DNA of 64,000 nucleotides from Alphaproteobacteria bacterium. Lineage in GTDB: Bacteria > Pseudomonadota > Alphaproteobacteria > Rhizobiales > Devosiaceae. Position numbers and translations under genes: made by a program. The notes below the pieces were generated by a model, which was given only the letters and a program-made list of their open reading frames with translations, did no database searches and was not told where the DNA came from. Shown here one piece after another: positions 25,872-35,952 of this stretch. Numbering within the stretch: the first letter of the stretch is position 1; every line of letters starts with the position of its first letter. Location: assembly GCA_018828145.1 (NCBI GenBank), contig JAHJWO010000024.1, positions 62,001-126,000 of the forward strand, read 5' to 3'.

Positions 25872-26849
25872 CTATTCGGCGTGCGCCCCCACGGGCGGCG
25901 TGACCAGGTCACCGTCGTCGCCTTCGGCGGCCAGAGCCGCGTCGCGCAGGCTCGCCCGGGCCACGGTCGGCGCCGTGTTGGTCAGGGCGCCCGAGGCCTC
26001 CGCCTTGGTCAGGATGGCCGCCAGCGAGCCGATGGTCGAGCGCAGGTTGTGGCGATGCACCACCATATCGACCATGCCGTGCTCATAGAGATATTCCGAG
26101 CGCTGGAAGCCCTTGGGCAGCTTCTCGCGGATGGTCTGCTCGATGACGCGGGCGCCGGCAAAGCCGATCTGCGCACCCGGCTCGGCCAGATGCACATCAC
26201 CCAGCATGGCGTAGGAGGCGGTGACCCCGCCGGTGGTCGGATTGGTCAGCACCACGAAGAAGGGCAGCCCCGCCTCGCGCAGCCGCAGCACGGCAACCGT
26301 GGTGCGCGGCATCTGCATCAGGCTCAGAACGCCCTCCTGCATGCGCGCGCCGCCCGAGGCGACGAACAGCACGAAGGCCGTCTTGCGGTTGGCGGCGGTC
26401 TCGAGCCCGGTGATAATGCCCTGGCCGGCCGCCATGCCGAGCGAACCACCCATGAAATCGAAATCCTGGATCGCGACGGTGATGTCGCGCTCGAACAGCT
26501 TGCCGGTGGCGACGATGACGGAATCGTCGAACCCGGTCTTGGCGCGGTTTTCCTTGAGGCGGTCGGGATAGCGCTTCTGGTCGCGGAATTTCAGCGGATC
26601 GACCGGCACCGATGGCACCGGGACCAGTTCATAGGCCCCATCGTCCAGGAAGGTCTTGAGCCGGTCCACCGGCTTGATCTTCATGTGGTAGCCCGAATTG
26701 GGCACGACCCACTGATTGGCCTCGAGATCGCGATAGAACACCATCTCGCCGGACTCGGGATCCTTGACCCAGAGGTTTTCCGGCGTATCGCGCTTCGTAT
26801 TGAGGAACGAGCGAATTTTGGGGCGGACGAAGTTATCGATCCAGTTCAT
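25872..26849 (-). CDS. accD: Acetyl-CoA carboxylase carboxyltransferase beta subunit
   Basis: The 325-aa product transfers CO2 from biotin to acetyl-CoA with AccA, the first step of fatty-acid synthesis. The crotonase-type core is intact ([62 protein letters not shown]). The N-terminal Cys4 zinc ribbon of E. coli AccD is replaced by [17 protein letters not shown] and VVPNSGYHM without cysteines, a lineage feature also known from rhizobia. It lies about 100 bp after trpA in the same direction. Confidence 0.97.
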   Translation of the reverse strand: MNWIDNFVRPKIRSFLNTKRDTPENLWVKDPESGEMVFYRDLEANQWVVPNSGYHMKIKPVDRLKTFLDDGAYELVPVPSVPVDPLKFRDQKRYPDRLKENRAKTGFDDSVIVATGKLFERDITVAIQDFDFMGGSLGMAAGQGIITGLETAANRKTAFVLFVASGGARMQEGVLSLMQMPRTTVAVLRLREAGLPFFVVLTNPTTGGVTASYAMLGDVHLAEPGAQIGFAGARVIEQTIREKLPKGFQRSEYLYEHGMVDMVVHRHNLRSTIGSLAAILTKAEASGALTNTAPTVARASLRDAALAAEGDDGDLVTPPVGAHAE

Positions 26850-26951
26850 GGCGAGCCTCGCGAAGGGACGGATGTCACCTAGGGGTCAATTGTGGCAAAT
26901 CTTATCAGGGCGGGGCGCCCGGGGCAAAGGCGGAACGCAGCCTGTGGACAG

Positions 26952-27773
26952 CTAGCTGCGTGCGCGCCGTACGCCCGAGGCCAGATCTGCCACCAGATCC
27001 CGCACGGCGCTGACCGTCCGGTCCGTGGCCTTGCCATCGACCAGCGACCTGGCCACAGCATCCACAAGCACCGTGCCCACGACGATGCCATCGGCATGCT
27101 TGCCGATCTCGGCGGCATCCTCGGCCGTCTTGATGCCGAAGCCGACGGCCACCGGCAGGTCGGTATGGCTCTTGATGCGGTCCACTGCATCACCCACCGC
27201 GCCGCGCGACTTGATCACCGCGCCGGTAATGCCGGTCATCGACACGTAATAGACAAAGCCCGACGTGTTCTTGAGCACGGCGGGCAGCCGCTTGTCGTCG
27301 GTCGTCGGGGTAGTGAGGCGAATGAAGTTGAGCCCGGCCTTCAGCGCGGGAATGCACAATTCCTCGTCTTCCTCAGGCGGCAGGTCGACGATGATCAGCC
27401 CATCGACGCCGGCATGCTTGGCCGCCTCGATAAACCTGTCGACGCCGAAAATGTAGATCGGGTTGTAGTAGCCCATCAGCACGATGGGCGTGGTCTCGTC
27501 CTTGCGGCGGAAATCCTCCACCATGCCCAGCACGCCGCGCAGCGTCTGGCCGGCGGCCAGCGCGCGCTGGCCACCCAGCTGGATCGCCACGCCATCGGCC
27601 ATCGGATCGGAGAAGGGCATGCCCAGCTCGATGATGTCGGCGCCCGCCTGCGGCAGCGCCTCGAGGATTGCCTGGCCCGTGGCAAGGTCAGGATCGCCAC
27701 CCATGACAAAGGTGACAAGGGCCGGACGGCCGGCGGCCTTGACCTCGGCGAAACGCTTTTCGATACGCGACAT
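26952..27773 (-). CDS. trpA: Tryptophan synthase alpha chain
   Basis: The 273-aa product starts at the ATG complementary to 27771-27773 ([29 protein letters not shown]). It cleaves indole-3-glycerol phosphate to indole, which is channelled to TrpB. The catalytic glutamate is in [17 protein letters not shown], the aspartate in [14 protein letters not shown], and the phosphate loop is [11 protein letters not shown]. The gap to trpB is two bases, so the pair is translated together. The frame is open upstream inside trpB but was ignored. Confidence 0.98.
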   Translation of the reverse strand: MSRIEKRFAEVKAAGRPALVTFVMGGDPDLATGQAILEALPQAGADIIELGMPFSDPMADGVAIQLGGQRALAAGQTLRGVLGMVEDFRRKDETTPIVLMGYYNPIYIFGVDRFIEAAKHAGVDGLIIVDLPPEEDEELCIPALKAGLNFIRLTTPTTDDKRLPAVLKNTSGFVYYVSMTGITGAVIKSRGAVGDAVDRIKSHTDLPVAVGFGIKTAEDAAEIGKHADGIVVGTVLVDAVARSLVDGKATDRTVSAVRDLVADLASGVRRARS

Positions 27774-27775
27774 GA

Positions 27776-29002
27776 CTACAGCAGCCCCAGATATTTGCCG
27801 ACGCTTTCCACGTCCTTGTCGCCACGTCCGGACAGGCACAGCACGATCGACTGGTCCTTGCCCATGGTCGGAGCGACCTTCATCAGTTGCGCCAGCCCAT
27901 GCGCCGATTCCAGCGCCGGAATGATGCCTTCGAGCCGTGTGCACAGCTGGAAGGCGTCGAGCGCCTCATTGTCGGTGATGGGTGCGTAGGTCACGCGTTT
28001 GCTGTCATGCAGGAAAGCATGTTCCGGGCCGACGCCGGGATAGTCGAGACCGGCCGAGATGGAATGGCCTTCCAGGATCTGCCCGTCGCCATCCTGCAGC
28101 AGGTAGGTGCGGTTGCCATGCAGCACGCCGGGGCGTCCGCCGGTCATCGAAGCGGCGTGGCCATTCTCGGTGTCGATGCCATGCCCGCCCGCCTCCGCGC
28201 CGTAGAGCGCGACATCGGGATCGTCGAGGAAGGCGTGGAAGCTGCCGATGGCATTGGAGCCACCGCCCACGCAGGCGACCACCGCATCGGGCAGCCTCCC
28301 CTCGCTCTCCTTGAACTGCGCCTTGAGCTCGGTACCGATCACCGACTGGAAGTCGCGCACCATTTCCGGATAGGGATGCGGCCCCGCCGCCGTGCCGATC
28401 AGGTAATAGGTTCTGTCGACATTGGTCACCCAGTCGCGCAGCGCCTCGTTCATGGCGTCCTTGAGCGTACCGGCGCCAGCGGTGACGGGGCGCACTTCGG
28501 CGCCCAGCATCTTCATCCGCAGCACATTGGGCATCTGCCGCTCGACGTCGGTAGCGCCCATGAAAATGGTGCAGGGCAGATCGAATTTTGCGCAGACGGT
28601 GGCCGTCGCCACGCCATGCTGGCCGGCCCCGGTCTCGGCAATCACCCGCGTCTTGCCCATGCGCTTGGCGAGGAGGATCTGCCCGAGGCAATTGTTGATC
28701 TTGTGGCTGCCGGTATGGTTGAGCTCTTCGCGCTTGAACCACACCTTGGCGCCGCCCAGATGCTCGGTCAGCCGCTTGGCGAAATAGAGCGGGCTGGGAC
28801 GGCCGGCATAATGCACCGACAGATCGTCCAGTTCGGCCTTGAAGGCCGGGTCGATCTTGGCGGCGCGATAATGCGCCTCAAGGTCCAGGATCAGCGGCAT
28901 CAGCGTTTCGGCAACGAAGCGCCCGCCATAGAGCCCGAAACGGCCCTGGTCGTCGGGGCCGTTGCGCAGGGAGTTGAGGCCTTCGGTATCCACGCGGTCC
29001 AT
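27776..29002 (-). CDS. trpB: Tryptophan synthase beta chain
   Basis: The 408-aa product condenses indole with serine using pyridoxal phosphate. The PLP lysine is in [13 protein letters not shown], the substrate loop is [13 protein letters not shown] and the phosphate cup is [10 protein letters not shown]. It lies between trpF (47 bp upstream) and trpA (2 bp downstream), the standard trpFBA order of this group. No leader peptide or attenuator is seen within the operon. Confidence 0.98.
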   Translation of the reverse strand: MDRVDTEGLNSLRNGPDDQGRFGLYGGRFVAETLMPLILDLEAHYRAAKIDPAFKAELDDLSVHYAGRPSPLYFAKRLTEHLGGAKVWFKREELNHTGSHKINNCLGQILLAKRMGKTRVIAETGAGQHGVATATVCAKFDLPCTIFMGATDVERQMPNVLRMKMLGAEVRPVTAGAGTLKDAMNEALRDWVTNVDRTYYLIGTAAGPHPYPEMVRDFQSVIGTELKAQFKESEGRLPDAVVACVGGGSNAIGSFHAFLDDPDVALYGAEAGGHGIDTENGHAASMTGGRPGVLHGNRTYLLQDGDGQILEGHSISAGLDYPGVGPEHAFLHDSKRVTYAPITDNEALDAFQLCTRLEGIIPALESAHGLAQLMKVAPTMGKDQSIVLCLSGRGDKDVESVGKYLGLL

Positions 29003-29049
29003 CCTTCGATATCTGGCCGCATCCGGCCAATCGGACCGGTGGGCTTGGC

Positions 29050-29697
29050 TTATACGGCGGCGCGCGCGTTTCGGATGAACGCTTCAATCATCCGCTGGTC
29101 TTTTACGCCGGGCGCCGATTCCACGCCCGAGGACACATCCACGCCAAAGGGCCGGACCGTCTTGATCGCTTCTGCCACCGTCTGCGGTGTCAGGCCACCG
29201 GAAAGCATGAAGGCGATGGACGGGTCAAGCGCCTTGAGCAGGCTCCAGTCGAAGGTTTCGCCCAGCCCGCCCGGCCGGTCGGCTCCCTTGGGCGGCTTGG
29301 CGTCGACCAGGATGCGGTCGGCAATGTCGACGAAATCGGCGACATGGGCCACGTCCTCGGCCGAACCGATGGGCAGGGCCTTCATGATCTCCACCCCCGC
29401 TTCGGCGCGAATGGCCTCGACGCGGTGCGGGCTTTCGGGCCCGTGCAGCTGGATCCAGTCAGGTCCCAGCGCCGCCACTTCGGCCACGCAGCTATTGTCG
29501 GGGTTGACCAGCACCACGCAGGTCTCGATGCGGCCACGCGCCGCCGAGATCAGCGAACCGATCTCCTCGATCGTCACATGGCGGGGCGAGCGTTGGAAAT
29601 GCATGAAGCCCACCATGTCGGCGCCCGCCGCAATGGTGGCGTCCAGCATGTCGAGAGTCTTGATGCCGCAAATCTTGATAATCAGGGGATCGGCCAT
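29050..29697 (-). CDS. trpF: Phosphoribosylanthranilate isomerase
   Basis: The 215-aa TIM barrel converts N-(5-phosphoribosyl)anthranilate to CdRP. The catalytic cysteine is in [11 protein letters not shown], the general-acid aspartate in [17 protein letters not shown], with [11 protein letters not shown] and [16 protein letters not shown] phosphate-binding loops. It starts eight bases after the lapA stop codon, indicating that the upstream sppA-ihfB-lapA genes feed into the tryptophan operon transcript. Confidence 0.97.
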   Translation of the reverse strand: MADPLIIKICGIKTLDMLDATIAAGADMVGFMHFQRSPRHVTIEEIGSLISAARGRIETCVVLVNPDNSCVAEVAALGPDWIQLHGPESPHRVEAIRAEAGVEIMKALPIGSAEDVAHVADFVDIADRILVDAKPPKGADRPGGLGETFDWSLLKALDPSIAFMLSGGLTPQTVAEAIKTVRPFGVDVSSGVESAPGVKDQRMIEAFIRNARAAV

Positions 29698-29705
29698 AGG
29701 GTCGC

Positions 29706-30068
29706 TCAGCGCAGCTCCAGCAGGTCATCGACTTCGGCCTGCGGGCCGGCAATAGCCTGGCCCTGCTGCCGCCGCAACGTTTCCAGCTCGCCATTGAGCT
29801 GGTGGGCCTCGCGCCGCCAGTGCTTCTCACCGCGGCGATGGCGGGCCTGGGCAAACCAGGTGGCGGTGCCGCCCAGCAGGACGCCGACCAGCAGCACCAC
29901 ATAGAGCACCACGAAGAGCGGCACCCCATAACCGGGAATGACCGCGCTCTCGACGGGCGCGAAGGGATTGAAATTGATCGCGACGAAGTGCCGGTTGGCG
30001 AGGGCGAAAACGATCAGCCCGAGGCAAAGCGGAACAAGCACCACCCAACCAACGATTTTATTGACCAT
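29706..30068 (-). CDS. lapA: LapA-domain (DUF1049) inner-membrane protein
   Basis: The 120-aa product has two membrane helices (about 5-25 and 47-67) separated by the family motif ALANRHFVAINFNPF, then a charged, coiled cytoplasmic tail (RREAHQLNGELETLRRQQGQ). In enterobacteria LapA/LapB control LpxC turnover and lipopolysaccharide assembly. Alphaproteobacterial members sit, as here, between ihfB and trpF and their exact role is not established. Spacing to ihfB is 30 bp and to trpF 8 bp. Confidence 0.88.
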   Translation of the reverse strand: MVNKIVGWVVLVPLCLGLIVFALANRHFVAINFNPFAPVESAVIPGYGVPLFVVLYVVLLVGVLLGGTATWFAQARHRRGEKHWRREAHQLNGELETLRRQQGQAIAGPQAEVDDLLELR

Positions 30069-30098
30069 ATGTCTGGTGCCTATGGAGCCCTGGCCCCG

Positions 30099-30380
30099 TT
30101 ACGAACGGTTGAGCCGTTCGCGAATTTCTTTGCCGGCCTTGAACTGCGGCACATATTTCTCGCCCACATCGACCTGCTCGCCGGTGCGCGGATTGCGCCC
30201 GATGCGGGCCGGCCGGTTCTTGACCGAGAAGGCGCCGAAGCCGCGCAGTTCGACACGGTCGCCCCGTGCCATGGCATCCCCGATCTCGTCGAGGATGGCG
30301 TTGACGATATTCTCGATATCACGCTGGAACAGATGCGGATTTTCCGCCGCGAGCTTCTCGACGAGTTCCGACTTGATCAT
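30099..30380 (-). CDS. ihfB: Integration host factor subunit beta
   Basis: The 93-aa DNA-bending protein ([20 protein letters not shown], ending EIRERLNRS) starts at the ATG complementary to 30378-30380. The beta-ribbon arm contains the intercalating proline context [16 protein letters not shown], and [10 protein letters not shown] is the dimer core. It pairs with IHF alpha, encoded elsewhere, to bend DNA at promoters and recombination sites. Confidence 0.97.
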   Translation of the reverse strand: MIKSELVEKLAAENPHLFQRDIENIVNAILDEIGDAMARGDRVELRGFGAFSVKNRPARIGRNPRTGEQVDVGEKYVPQFKAGKEIRERLNRS

Positions 30381-30418
30381 CCCAGGCTCCAGTTGCGAGG
30401 CCGTCCCTGCTCCAAAGA

Positions 30419-31375
30419 TCAGGAGCGCGAGCCAACCTGCCAAAGCGAGACCAGCCCGTCAAGCGTGATGGGCCCGTCCGGCAGGCCCAGCGCGCTGCGC
30501 GCCTGCCCGTTGAGGAAGGTTCCGATGAGGTCAAAGCCCTGTTCGGGCTCGGGCCACACCGTCTTGACCTCCAGGTCGACAGGCACATCACGTTCGGCCT
30601 CGAGCCAGGCAATGGCCTCGGCTTCCCCGCCAATGGCGTCGATCAGCCCCGCCTCCATGCCCACCCGGCCGGTCACGATGCGGCCATCGGCCAGCGCCAG
30701 CGTCGCGCCGCGCGTCAGGCCGCGCCGTTCGGCGACGACATCGACGAACCACTGGAAGCTGTCATCGACCAGAGCAGCAATCGAGGCACGCGGCGCGCCC
30801 TCCATCGGCTCGTCGAAGTCCGGCTCTGCCTTGAGGGGCCCCGACGCCACCTTGTCGAGATCGACACCGATGGTTTCCAGCAGCTTGCCGGCATTGACGT
30901 GCTGGTACAGCACGCCGATGGAGCCGACGATGGACAGCCTGCGGGCAAAGATGTGGTCCGTGGCGATCGCGGTCATATAGGCTGCCGAGGCGCCCAGTTC
31001 CTTGATGACGGCGACCGTCGGCTTGCTGGCCCGCAACTGGCCCAGCGCCTCATAGAGCTCCTCGCCGCCGGCCGTCGTGCCACCGGGCGAGTTGATGGCG
31101 ATGATCACCGCCTTGACGGCGCCGTCCTCGGCCAGCGCCTCGATGGTCCGCAGCCGGCCGGGGTCGGTGGCAATCGTGCCGTCGATCACCAGCCGCGCCA
31201 CATAGTCACCGGCCGCCCCCTGCGGCATGGCGAAGCGGCCCAGACCCACGATGATGGCGATGGCCAGCGCGATAAAGGCCAGCACGCGCCACAGCCCCCG
31301 CGAGCGGCGATAGGTCTCGGCGGCGATCACGCCGTGCGGATCGCGCTGGGGCTGGGAAACAGGCTCGTCAATCAT
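30419..31375 (-). CDS. sppA: Signal peptide peptidase SppA (short, single-domain form)
   Basis: The 318-aa product has an N-terminal membrane anchor (about 30-48, [20 protein letters not shown]) and one S49 peptidase domain. Strand [22 protein letters not shown], the catalytic serine in [12 protein letters not shown] and the lysine base in [16 protein letters not shown] are present. It degrades cleaved signal peptides at the periplasmic face of the inner membrane. It stands 38 bp before ihfB in the same operon. Confidence 0.95.
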   Translation of the reverse strand: MIDEPVSQPQRDPHGVIAAETYRRSRGLWRVLAFIALAIAIIVGLGRFAMPQGAAGDYVARLVIDGTIATDPGRLRTIEALAEDGAVKAVIIAINSPGGTTAGGEELYEALGQLRASKPTVAVIKELGASAAYMTAIATDHIFARRLSIVGSIGVLYQHVNAGKLLETIGVDLDKVASGPLKAEPDFDEPMEGAPRASIAALVDDSFQWFVDVVAERRGLTRGATLALADGRIVTGRVGMEAGLIDAIGGEAEAIAWLEAERDVPVDLEVKTVWPEPEQGFDLIGTFLNGQARSALGLPDGPITLDGLVSLWQVGSRS

Positions 31376-31441
31376 GGCTGCCTCTATGCTTGCGACGCGC
31401 GCAGCTAGACTCGCTCCAGCCTATTTTGGCAAGCCTTGTGC

Positions 31442-31945
31442 CTAGACAAGCGGCTTGGAGAGCAGTCGGGCGGCCGTCTCGTAGCTGGCCAGCTTGTCCG
31501 CCAGTTCGGGCGCCGCCACCGGGCGGAAGCCGTGCTTGTGCCAGAAGGGCAGCGAACCGTTCACCGCCACAAGGCTCATATTGGCAAAGCCCGCCGCCCG
31601 GGCATGCCTCAATATGTCGCCCACGATCATGGCCGCGGCGCCGGTGCCGCGTGCTGCGGGCAGCAAGGCCAGGTCGTGCAGGTAATAGGTATCGGCATCG
31701 GCCGGAAGTGCGCCCAGCAGCGCATTGAGCTCGGGCAGCTGCTTGAAGCGCCAGGGGTGGGACAGGATATAGCCCGACGGCTGGCCGTCGAGCTCGAGCA
31801 GCCGCGTGCCCTCGGGGTAGAGGCGCAGGCGCTCGGCAAAGACCGCCGCGTCCTCGGGGAAATTGGGATGCACCTTCGCGGCGATCGCCTCGACCGCCGG
31901 CAGGTCGAGCGTGGTCAGGGCGCGCCAATGCATTGCTGTGTTCAT
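31442..31945 (-). CDS. GNAT-family N-acetyltransferase
   Basis: The 167-aa product (start ATG complementary to 31943-31945; six codons further up is also possible) has a single GCN5-type fold with the acetyl-CoA loop in LALLPAARGTGAAAMIVGDIL and the following NMSLVAVNGSLPFWHKHGFRPV. The substrate is unknown. It lies between the rpsA terminator and sppA, 66 bp from the latter, and may be co-transcribed with sppA-ihfB. Confidence 0.85.
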   Translation of the reverse strand: MNTAMHWRALTTLDLPAVEAIAAKVHPNFPEDAAVFAERLRLYPEGTRLLELDGQPSGYILSHPWRFKQLPELNALLGALPADADTYYLHDLALLPAARGTGAAAMIVGDILRHARAAGFANMSLVAVNGSLPFWHKHGFRPVAAPELADKLASYETAARLLSKPLV

Positions 31946-31954
31946 CCGTTTCTT

Positions 31955-31989
31955 AAAAAGCAAAAGGCCCGCGCTGTGAAGCGCGGGCC
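31955..31989 (-). terminator. Rho-independent terminator of rpsA
   Basis: Read on the minus strand, a perfect 10-bp stem GGCCCGCGCT / AGCGCGGGCC with a TCAC loop is followed by TTTTGCTTTTT. It lies 24 bp after the rpsA stop codon. Confidence 0.9.
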
Positions 31990-32012
31990 AGCAGTTTGAT
32001 GCGCGTCGAGAC

Positions 32013-33725
32013 TTACTTCTCGTCGCGGCCCTTGAGCGCTGCGCCCAGGATGTCGCCCAGCGATGCGCCCGAATCGGACGAACCGTAATTGGCGACGGCT
32101 TCCTTTTCCTCGGCGATTTCCAGCGCCTTGATGGAAAGCTGGATGCGGCTGGTCTTGCGATCGTACTGGGTGACGCGTGCGTCGACCTTTTCGCCCTTGG
32201 AGAAACGCTCCGGGCGCTGGTCGTTGCGATCGCGGCTGAGATCGGCGCGACGGATGAACGCGGTCATCTCGGTGTCGGCGATGCGGACTTCGATGCCTCC
32301 ATCGTTGACTTCGATCACGGTGCCGGTGACGACAGCGCCCTTGCGGATGCCGCCGGCCTCGCCGGTATCGCCCGAGGCAGCCGAAGCTTCGCCAGCGGCG
32401 AGCTGCTTGATACCCAGCGAGATGCGTTCCTTTTCGACGTCAACATCGAGGACCTTGGCCGAAACCATGTCACCGCGGTTGTAGTCTTCAAGGGCCACTT
32501 CGCCCGACTTCTGCCAGTCGAGGTCGGACAGGTGAACCATGCCGTCCACATCGCCGTCGAGGCCGATGAACAGGCCGAATTCGGTCTTGTTCTTGACTTC
32601 GCCTTCGATGACCGAACCGACCGGGAACTTCTCGGCGAAGCTTTCCCATGGGTTTGCCAGGGTCTGCTTGAGGCCGAGCGAGATGCGGCGCTTGTCGGGA
32701 TCGACTTCCAGCACGACGACTTCGACTTCCTGGGAGGTCGAGACGATCTTGCCGGGGTGGACGTTCTTCTTGGTCCAGCTCATTTCCGAGACGTGGATCA
32801 GGCCTTCGATGCCCGGCTCCAGTTCCACGAACGCACCGTAGTCGGTGATGTTGGTGACGCGGCCGGTGAACTTGGCCTCGATCGGATACTTGGCCTCGAT
32901 GCCTTCCCACGGATCGGCCTGCAGCTGCTTCATGCCGAGGCTGATGCGGTGGCTTTCGTGGTTGATGCGGACGATCTGGACCTTGATGGTCTCGCCGATC
33001 GTCAGCACTTCGGACGGGTGGTTCACGCGACGCCATGCGATGTCGGTGACGTGCAGCAGGCCGTCAATACCGCCGAGATCAACGAACGCACCGTAATCGG
33101 TGATGTTCTTGACCACGCCGTCGACAACCTGGCCCTCTTCGAGCTGCTGGACGATTTCCGAACGCTGTTCGGCGCGCGACTCTTCGAGAATGGCGCGACG
33201 CGACACGACGATATTGCCGCGGCGCTTGTCCATCTTGAGGATCTGGAACGGCTGCAGCACGTTCATCAGCGGCGCGATATCGCGGATCGGGCGGATATCG
33301 ACCTGCGAGCGCGGCAGGAAGGCAACGGCGCCTTCGAGGTCGACCGTGAAGCCGCCCTTGACCTGGTTGAAGATGGTGCCTTCAACGCGCTCGTTGTTGT
33401 TGTACATTTCTTCGAGCTTGACCCAGCTCTCTTCACGGCGGGCCTTCTCGCGGCTGAGGACAGCCTCGCCGGCAGCGTTCTCGACGCGGTCGACATAGAC
33501 CTCGACGATGGAACCCACCTTGATGGTGCCGTCACGGCCAGCCTGGCCGAATTCCTTGAGCGCGATGCGGCCTTCGGTCTTGAGACCGACATCGATGATC
33601 GCCAGGTCCTTCTCGATCGCGACGACCGTGCCCTTGACGACGGCGCCCTCTAGCGGCTCGTTATCGACAAACGAGTCCATCAAAAGGGATTCAAAATCTT
33701 CTTTCGTCACAGTTTGCTGTGCCAA
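32013..33725 (-). CDS. rpsA: 30S ribosomal protein S1
   Basis: The 570-aa product has six S1 OB-fold repeats, e.g. GAVVKGTVVAIEKDLAIIDVG, DGVVKNITDYGAFVDLGGIDGLLHVTDIAW, and GRVTNITDYGAFVELEPGIEGLIHVSEMSW. It binds mRNA leaders at the 30S platform. The start is TTG (complementary to 33723-33725), seven bases after GGAG; the nearby ATG is out of frame. The 224-bp gap to cmk contains a stable hairpin that could serve autoregulation. A terminator follows directly. Confidence 0.98.
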   Translation of the reverse strand: MAQQTVTKEDFESLLMDSFVDNEPLEGAVVKGTVVAIEKDLAIIDVGLKTEGRIALKEFGQAGRDGTIKVGSIVEVYVDRVENAAGEAVLSREKARREESWVKLEEMYNNNERVEGTIFNQVKGGFTVDLEGAVAFLPRSQVDIRPIRDIAPLMNVLQPFQILKMDKRRGNIVVSRRAILEESRAEQRSEIVQQLEEGQVVDGVVKNITDYGAFVDLGGIDGLLHVTDIAWRRVNHPSEVLTIGETIKVQIVRINHESHRISLGMKQLQADPWEGIEAKYPIEAKFTGRVTNITDYGAFVELEPGIEGLIHVSEMSWTKKNVHPGKIVSTSQEVEVVVLEVDPDKRRISLGLKQTLANPWESFAEKFPVGSVIEGEVKNKTEFGLFIGLDGDVDGMVHLSDLDWQKSGEVALEDYNRGDMVSAKVLDVDVEKERISLGIKQLAAGEASAASGDTGEAGGIRKGAVVTGTVIEVNDGGIEVRIADTEMTAFIRRADLSRDRNDQRPERFSKGEKVDARVTQYDRKTSRIQLSIKALEIAEEKEAVANYGSSDSGASLGDILGAALKGRDEK

Positions 33726-33774
33726 ATATCATCTCCGTTGCGCCGGTGGTTGGGGTTGAAGACCGAAAGCCCGC

Positions 33775-33793
33775 CATTTCCCAAATGGAAATG
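33775..33793 (-). promoter_or_regulatory. Leader hairpin upstream of rpsA
   Basis: CATTTCC and GGAAATG form a perfect 7-bp stem 49-68 nt before the rpsA start codon. S1 represses its own translation through structured leaders in E. coli, so a comparable role is plausible but untested. Confidence 0.35.
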
Positions 33794-33949
33794 CCGGCGC
33801 GCGAGCGCCCGATCGAGAGGTTGATTTGCGGTAGTGTCCGGTGGCTTCGCTGGGTGATTGCCGGGGCCGAACCGCACAAGGTTGGATTTGAGCTGACCAG
33901 AGGCGGTCACTCGAACCGAAAAAGTCTTGCAACTTCTTCTGAGTGACCT

Positions 33950-34588
33950 CTAGAGCCCTGCCTTGTGCGCCATGGTCCCATCGACAATCGCGATGGCTGC
34001 GCGGAGTGCGGCTTCTATATCGAGAAGCGTCGTGTCGAGCAAGTGCGCGTCCTCGGCTTTGTAGAAGCCACCATTGGGGTTGAGCATGTCACGCGCATCC
34101 CGCTCTTCTATCTGGTGATAGAGCGCATAGCGGTCAACCACCTGGCCGCGGGCCTCGAGCTGGCGGGCCCGCCGCTCCATGCGGGATTTTGAATCGGCCT
34201 GGATGAACAGTTTCACATCCGCTTCCGGTGCAATGACCGTGCCGATATCGCGCCCGTCCAGCACGGCGCCGCCCTCCTGGGTGGCAAAGTCGCGCTGATA
34301 GTCGAACAGGGCGGCCCGCACTGCCCCGATCACGGCGACCTTGCTGGCCAGGGTGCCGATCTTGGGCGACAGCAGATATTCCGGCTCGATATCGCTCTCG
34401 TCCAGCGTCTGCGCCGCCGCGATGGCGCGCTGCTCGAATTCGGGCGAATTCTCGTAGGCCTCCACTGCCCGGCCGACGGCGCGATAGAGCAGGCCGGTAT
34501 CGAGATAGGGCAGGTTGTAGTGGCGGGCCAGGCCCGAGGCGAGCGTGCCCTTGCCCGACGCTGCGGGGCCATCGACGGCGATGATCAT
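33950..34588 (-). CDS. cmk: Cytidylate kinase
   Basis: The 212-aa product phosphorylates CMP/dCMP with ATP. The P-loop is AVDGPAASGKGTLASGLA, the CMP-binding region includes LDTGLLYRAVGR and VLDGRDIGTVIAPEADVKLFI, and the lid is RRARQLEARGQ. Its start overlaps the aroA-like stop by four bases (ATGA), so the two are coupled, and rpsA follows; this is the standard aroA-cmk-rpsA order. Confidence 0.97.
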   Translation of the reverse strand: MIIAVDGPAASGKGTLASGLARHYNLPYLDTGLLYRAVGRAVEAYENSPEFEQRAIAAAQTLDESDIEPEYLLSPKIGTLASKVAVIGAVRAALFDYQRDFATQEGGAVLDGRDIGTVIAPEADVKLFIQADSKSRMERRARQLEARGQVVDRYALYHQIEERDARDMLNPNGGFYKAEDAHLLDTTLLDIEAALRAAIAIVDGTMAHKAGL

Positions 34589-35952
34589 GACGATCGTCCT
34601 TTCACGGTTTCGAACCGGGCGCCCGCCGCGGTCAAGGCCGCCACAAAGCCAGGGAAATGTGCGGCAATGGCGCTGGTATCGTCCAGGGTCACCCGGTGCC
34701 GGCTGGCCAGTCCCAGCACGAGGAAGCTCATGGCAATGGCGGGGTCGCCCCGGCTGGCGACCGTGCCTCCGCCCTCGACATTGCCTTCTCCGCCTATGGT
34801 CAGGTTCGTGTCGCCCTCGGCAACCGTTACCTTGCTGGCGGCCAGCCCTGCGGCGATCGCGGCCAGCCGGTCTCCCCCCTGCTGGCGCAGGGAGCCGAGC
34901 CCCTCGATCACCGTCTCGCCCTGCGCATAGGCGGCGGCCATGGCCAGGGCCGCAATGTCATCGAGCATGGTGGCGCTGTGTTCGGCCGCGATCCTGATGC
35001 CCTTGAGGCGCGAGGAGCGTATGCGCAGATCCGCGACATGCTCGCCGCCGATCTCGCGCTGGTTGAGAAACTGGATATCGCCGCCCATTTCGAGCAGCGT
35101 GTCGATCAGGCCGGTACGCGTGGGGCTGACCAGCACGTCGCACACCATCAGGTCCGACCCCGCCACGATCAGTGCCGCCACCACGGCATAGGCCGCCGCC
35201 GACGGATCGCCCGGCACGCGGAGGTGCTGGGGGCGGAGCTCGGTCAGCCCGGTCACGCTGATCGTGCTCGCGCCGGCCTCGTCGCCGGCCATGGCGATGC
35301 TGGCGCCAAACGCAGCCAGCAGCTTTTCGATATGGTCGCGGGTCGGTACCGGCTCGACGATGCTGCTGGCGCCGGCCATCTGCACCGCTGCCAGCAGCAG
35401 CGCTGACTTGATCGGCTCGGCCGGTTCGGCCATCACCTGCTGGATCGGCAGCGGCGCCGTCGGGCCGCGCAGCGTCAGCGGCAGGCCGCCATCGACGGCT
35501 TCCTCGATCGCGGTGCCGATCGGCTCCAGCGCCTCGAGCAGCGGCCGCAGTGGCAGCCGCATCAGCTCCGGCCCGCCGGTGAACCGGGTGGCAAAGGCCA
35601 GCGGTGCCACGAGACCGAGCAGCAGCTGCAGGCCGGTCCCGGATGTCTTGAGATCGAGCCGCGCCTGCGGCGCCAGCAGGCCTCCCACGCCCAGGCCATG
35701 CACGTGCCAGGCGTCGTCCCTGGCGTCGATGCGCACGCCCAGTTGGCGCAGCGCGGCGGCCGTGGCCATCACCTCGGCGGATTCCATGATCCCCTCGATG
35801 GTCGAGCGCCCCACGGCGAGGGCAGAAACCACCAGCGCGCCATGCGATATGGCGCTGTCGCCCGGCGTGGCAAATCGCCCGGCAAGCGGGGCGGCGCCGT
35901 GGCTGGCAAGCGGGGCGGGACTGACGGAAATCTCTGCGCTGGTATCGGTCAT
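34585..35952 (-). CDS. AroA (EPSP synthase) homologue lacking most catalytic residues
   Basis: The 455-aa product fills the canonical aroA position before cmk and keeps the full-length inside-out alpha/beta fold (VPGDPSAAAYAVVAALIVAGSD, NPTRTGL-like SPTRTGLIDTLLEMG, IAMSFLVLGL). Residues that bind shikimate-3-phosphate and PEP are replaced: the K-S-x-x-H-R motif reads PGDSAISHGAL, NSGTGxR reads TSGTGLQ, the KRPM arginine reads RLPL, SAQxKS reads AEPIKS, LRxKESDR reads LRQQGGDR and DHRIAMSF reads DPAIAMSF. It is probably a pseudoenzyme, and a working AroA should be encoded elsewhere. Start ATG complementary to 35950-35952. Confidence 0.85.
   Translation of the reverse strand: MTDTSAEISVSPAPLASHGAAPLAGRFATPGDSAISHGALVVSALAVGRSTIEGIMESAEVMATAAALRQLGVRIDARDDAWHVHGLGVGGLLAPQARLDLKTSGTGLQLLLGLVAPLAFATRFTGGPELMRLPLRPLLEALEPIGTAIEEAVDGGLPLTLRGPTAPLPIQQVMAEPAEPIKSALLLAAVQMAGASSIVEPVPTRDHIEKLLAAFGASIAMAGDEAGASTISVTGLTELRPQHLRVPGDPSAAAYAVVAALIVAGSDLMVCDVLVSPTRTGLIDTLLEMGGDIQFLNQREIGGEHVADLRIRSSRLKGIRIAAEHSATMLDDIAALAMAAAYAQGETVIEGLGSLRQQGGDRLAAIAAGLAASKVTVAEGDTNLTIGGEGNVEGGGTVASRGDPAIAMSFLVLGLASRHRVTLDDTSAIAAHFPGFVAALTAAGARFETVKGRSS

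Noticed and set aside
27776..29697. A tryptophan attenuator or leader peptide before trpF or trpB
   Set aside because: No short frame with consecutive Trp codons and no alternative hairpins were seen; trpF starts eight bases after lapA.
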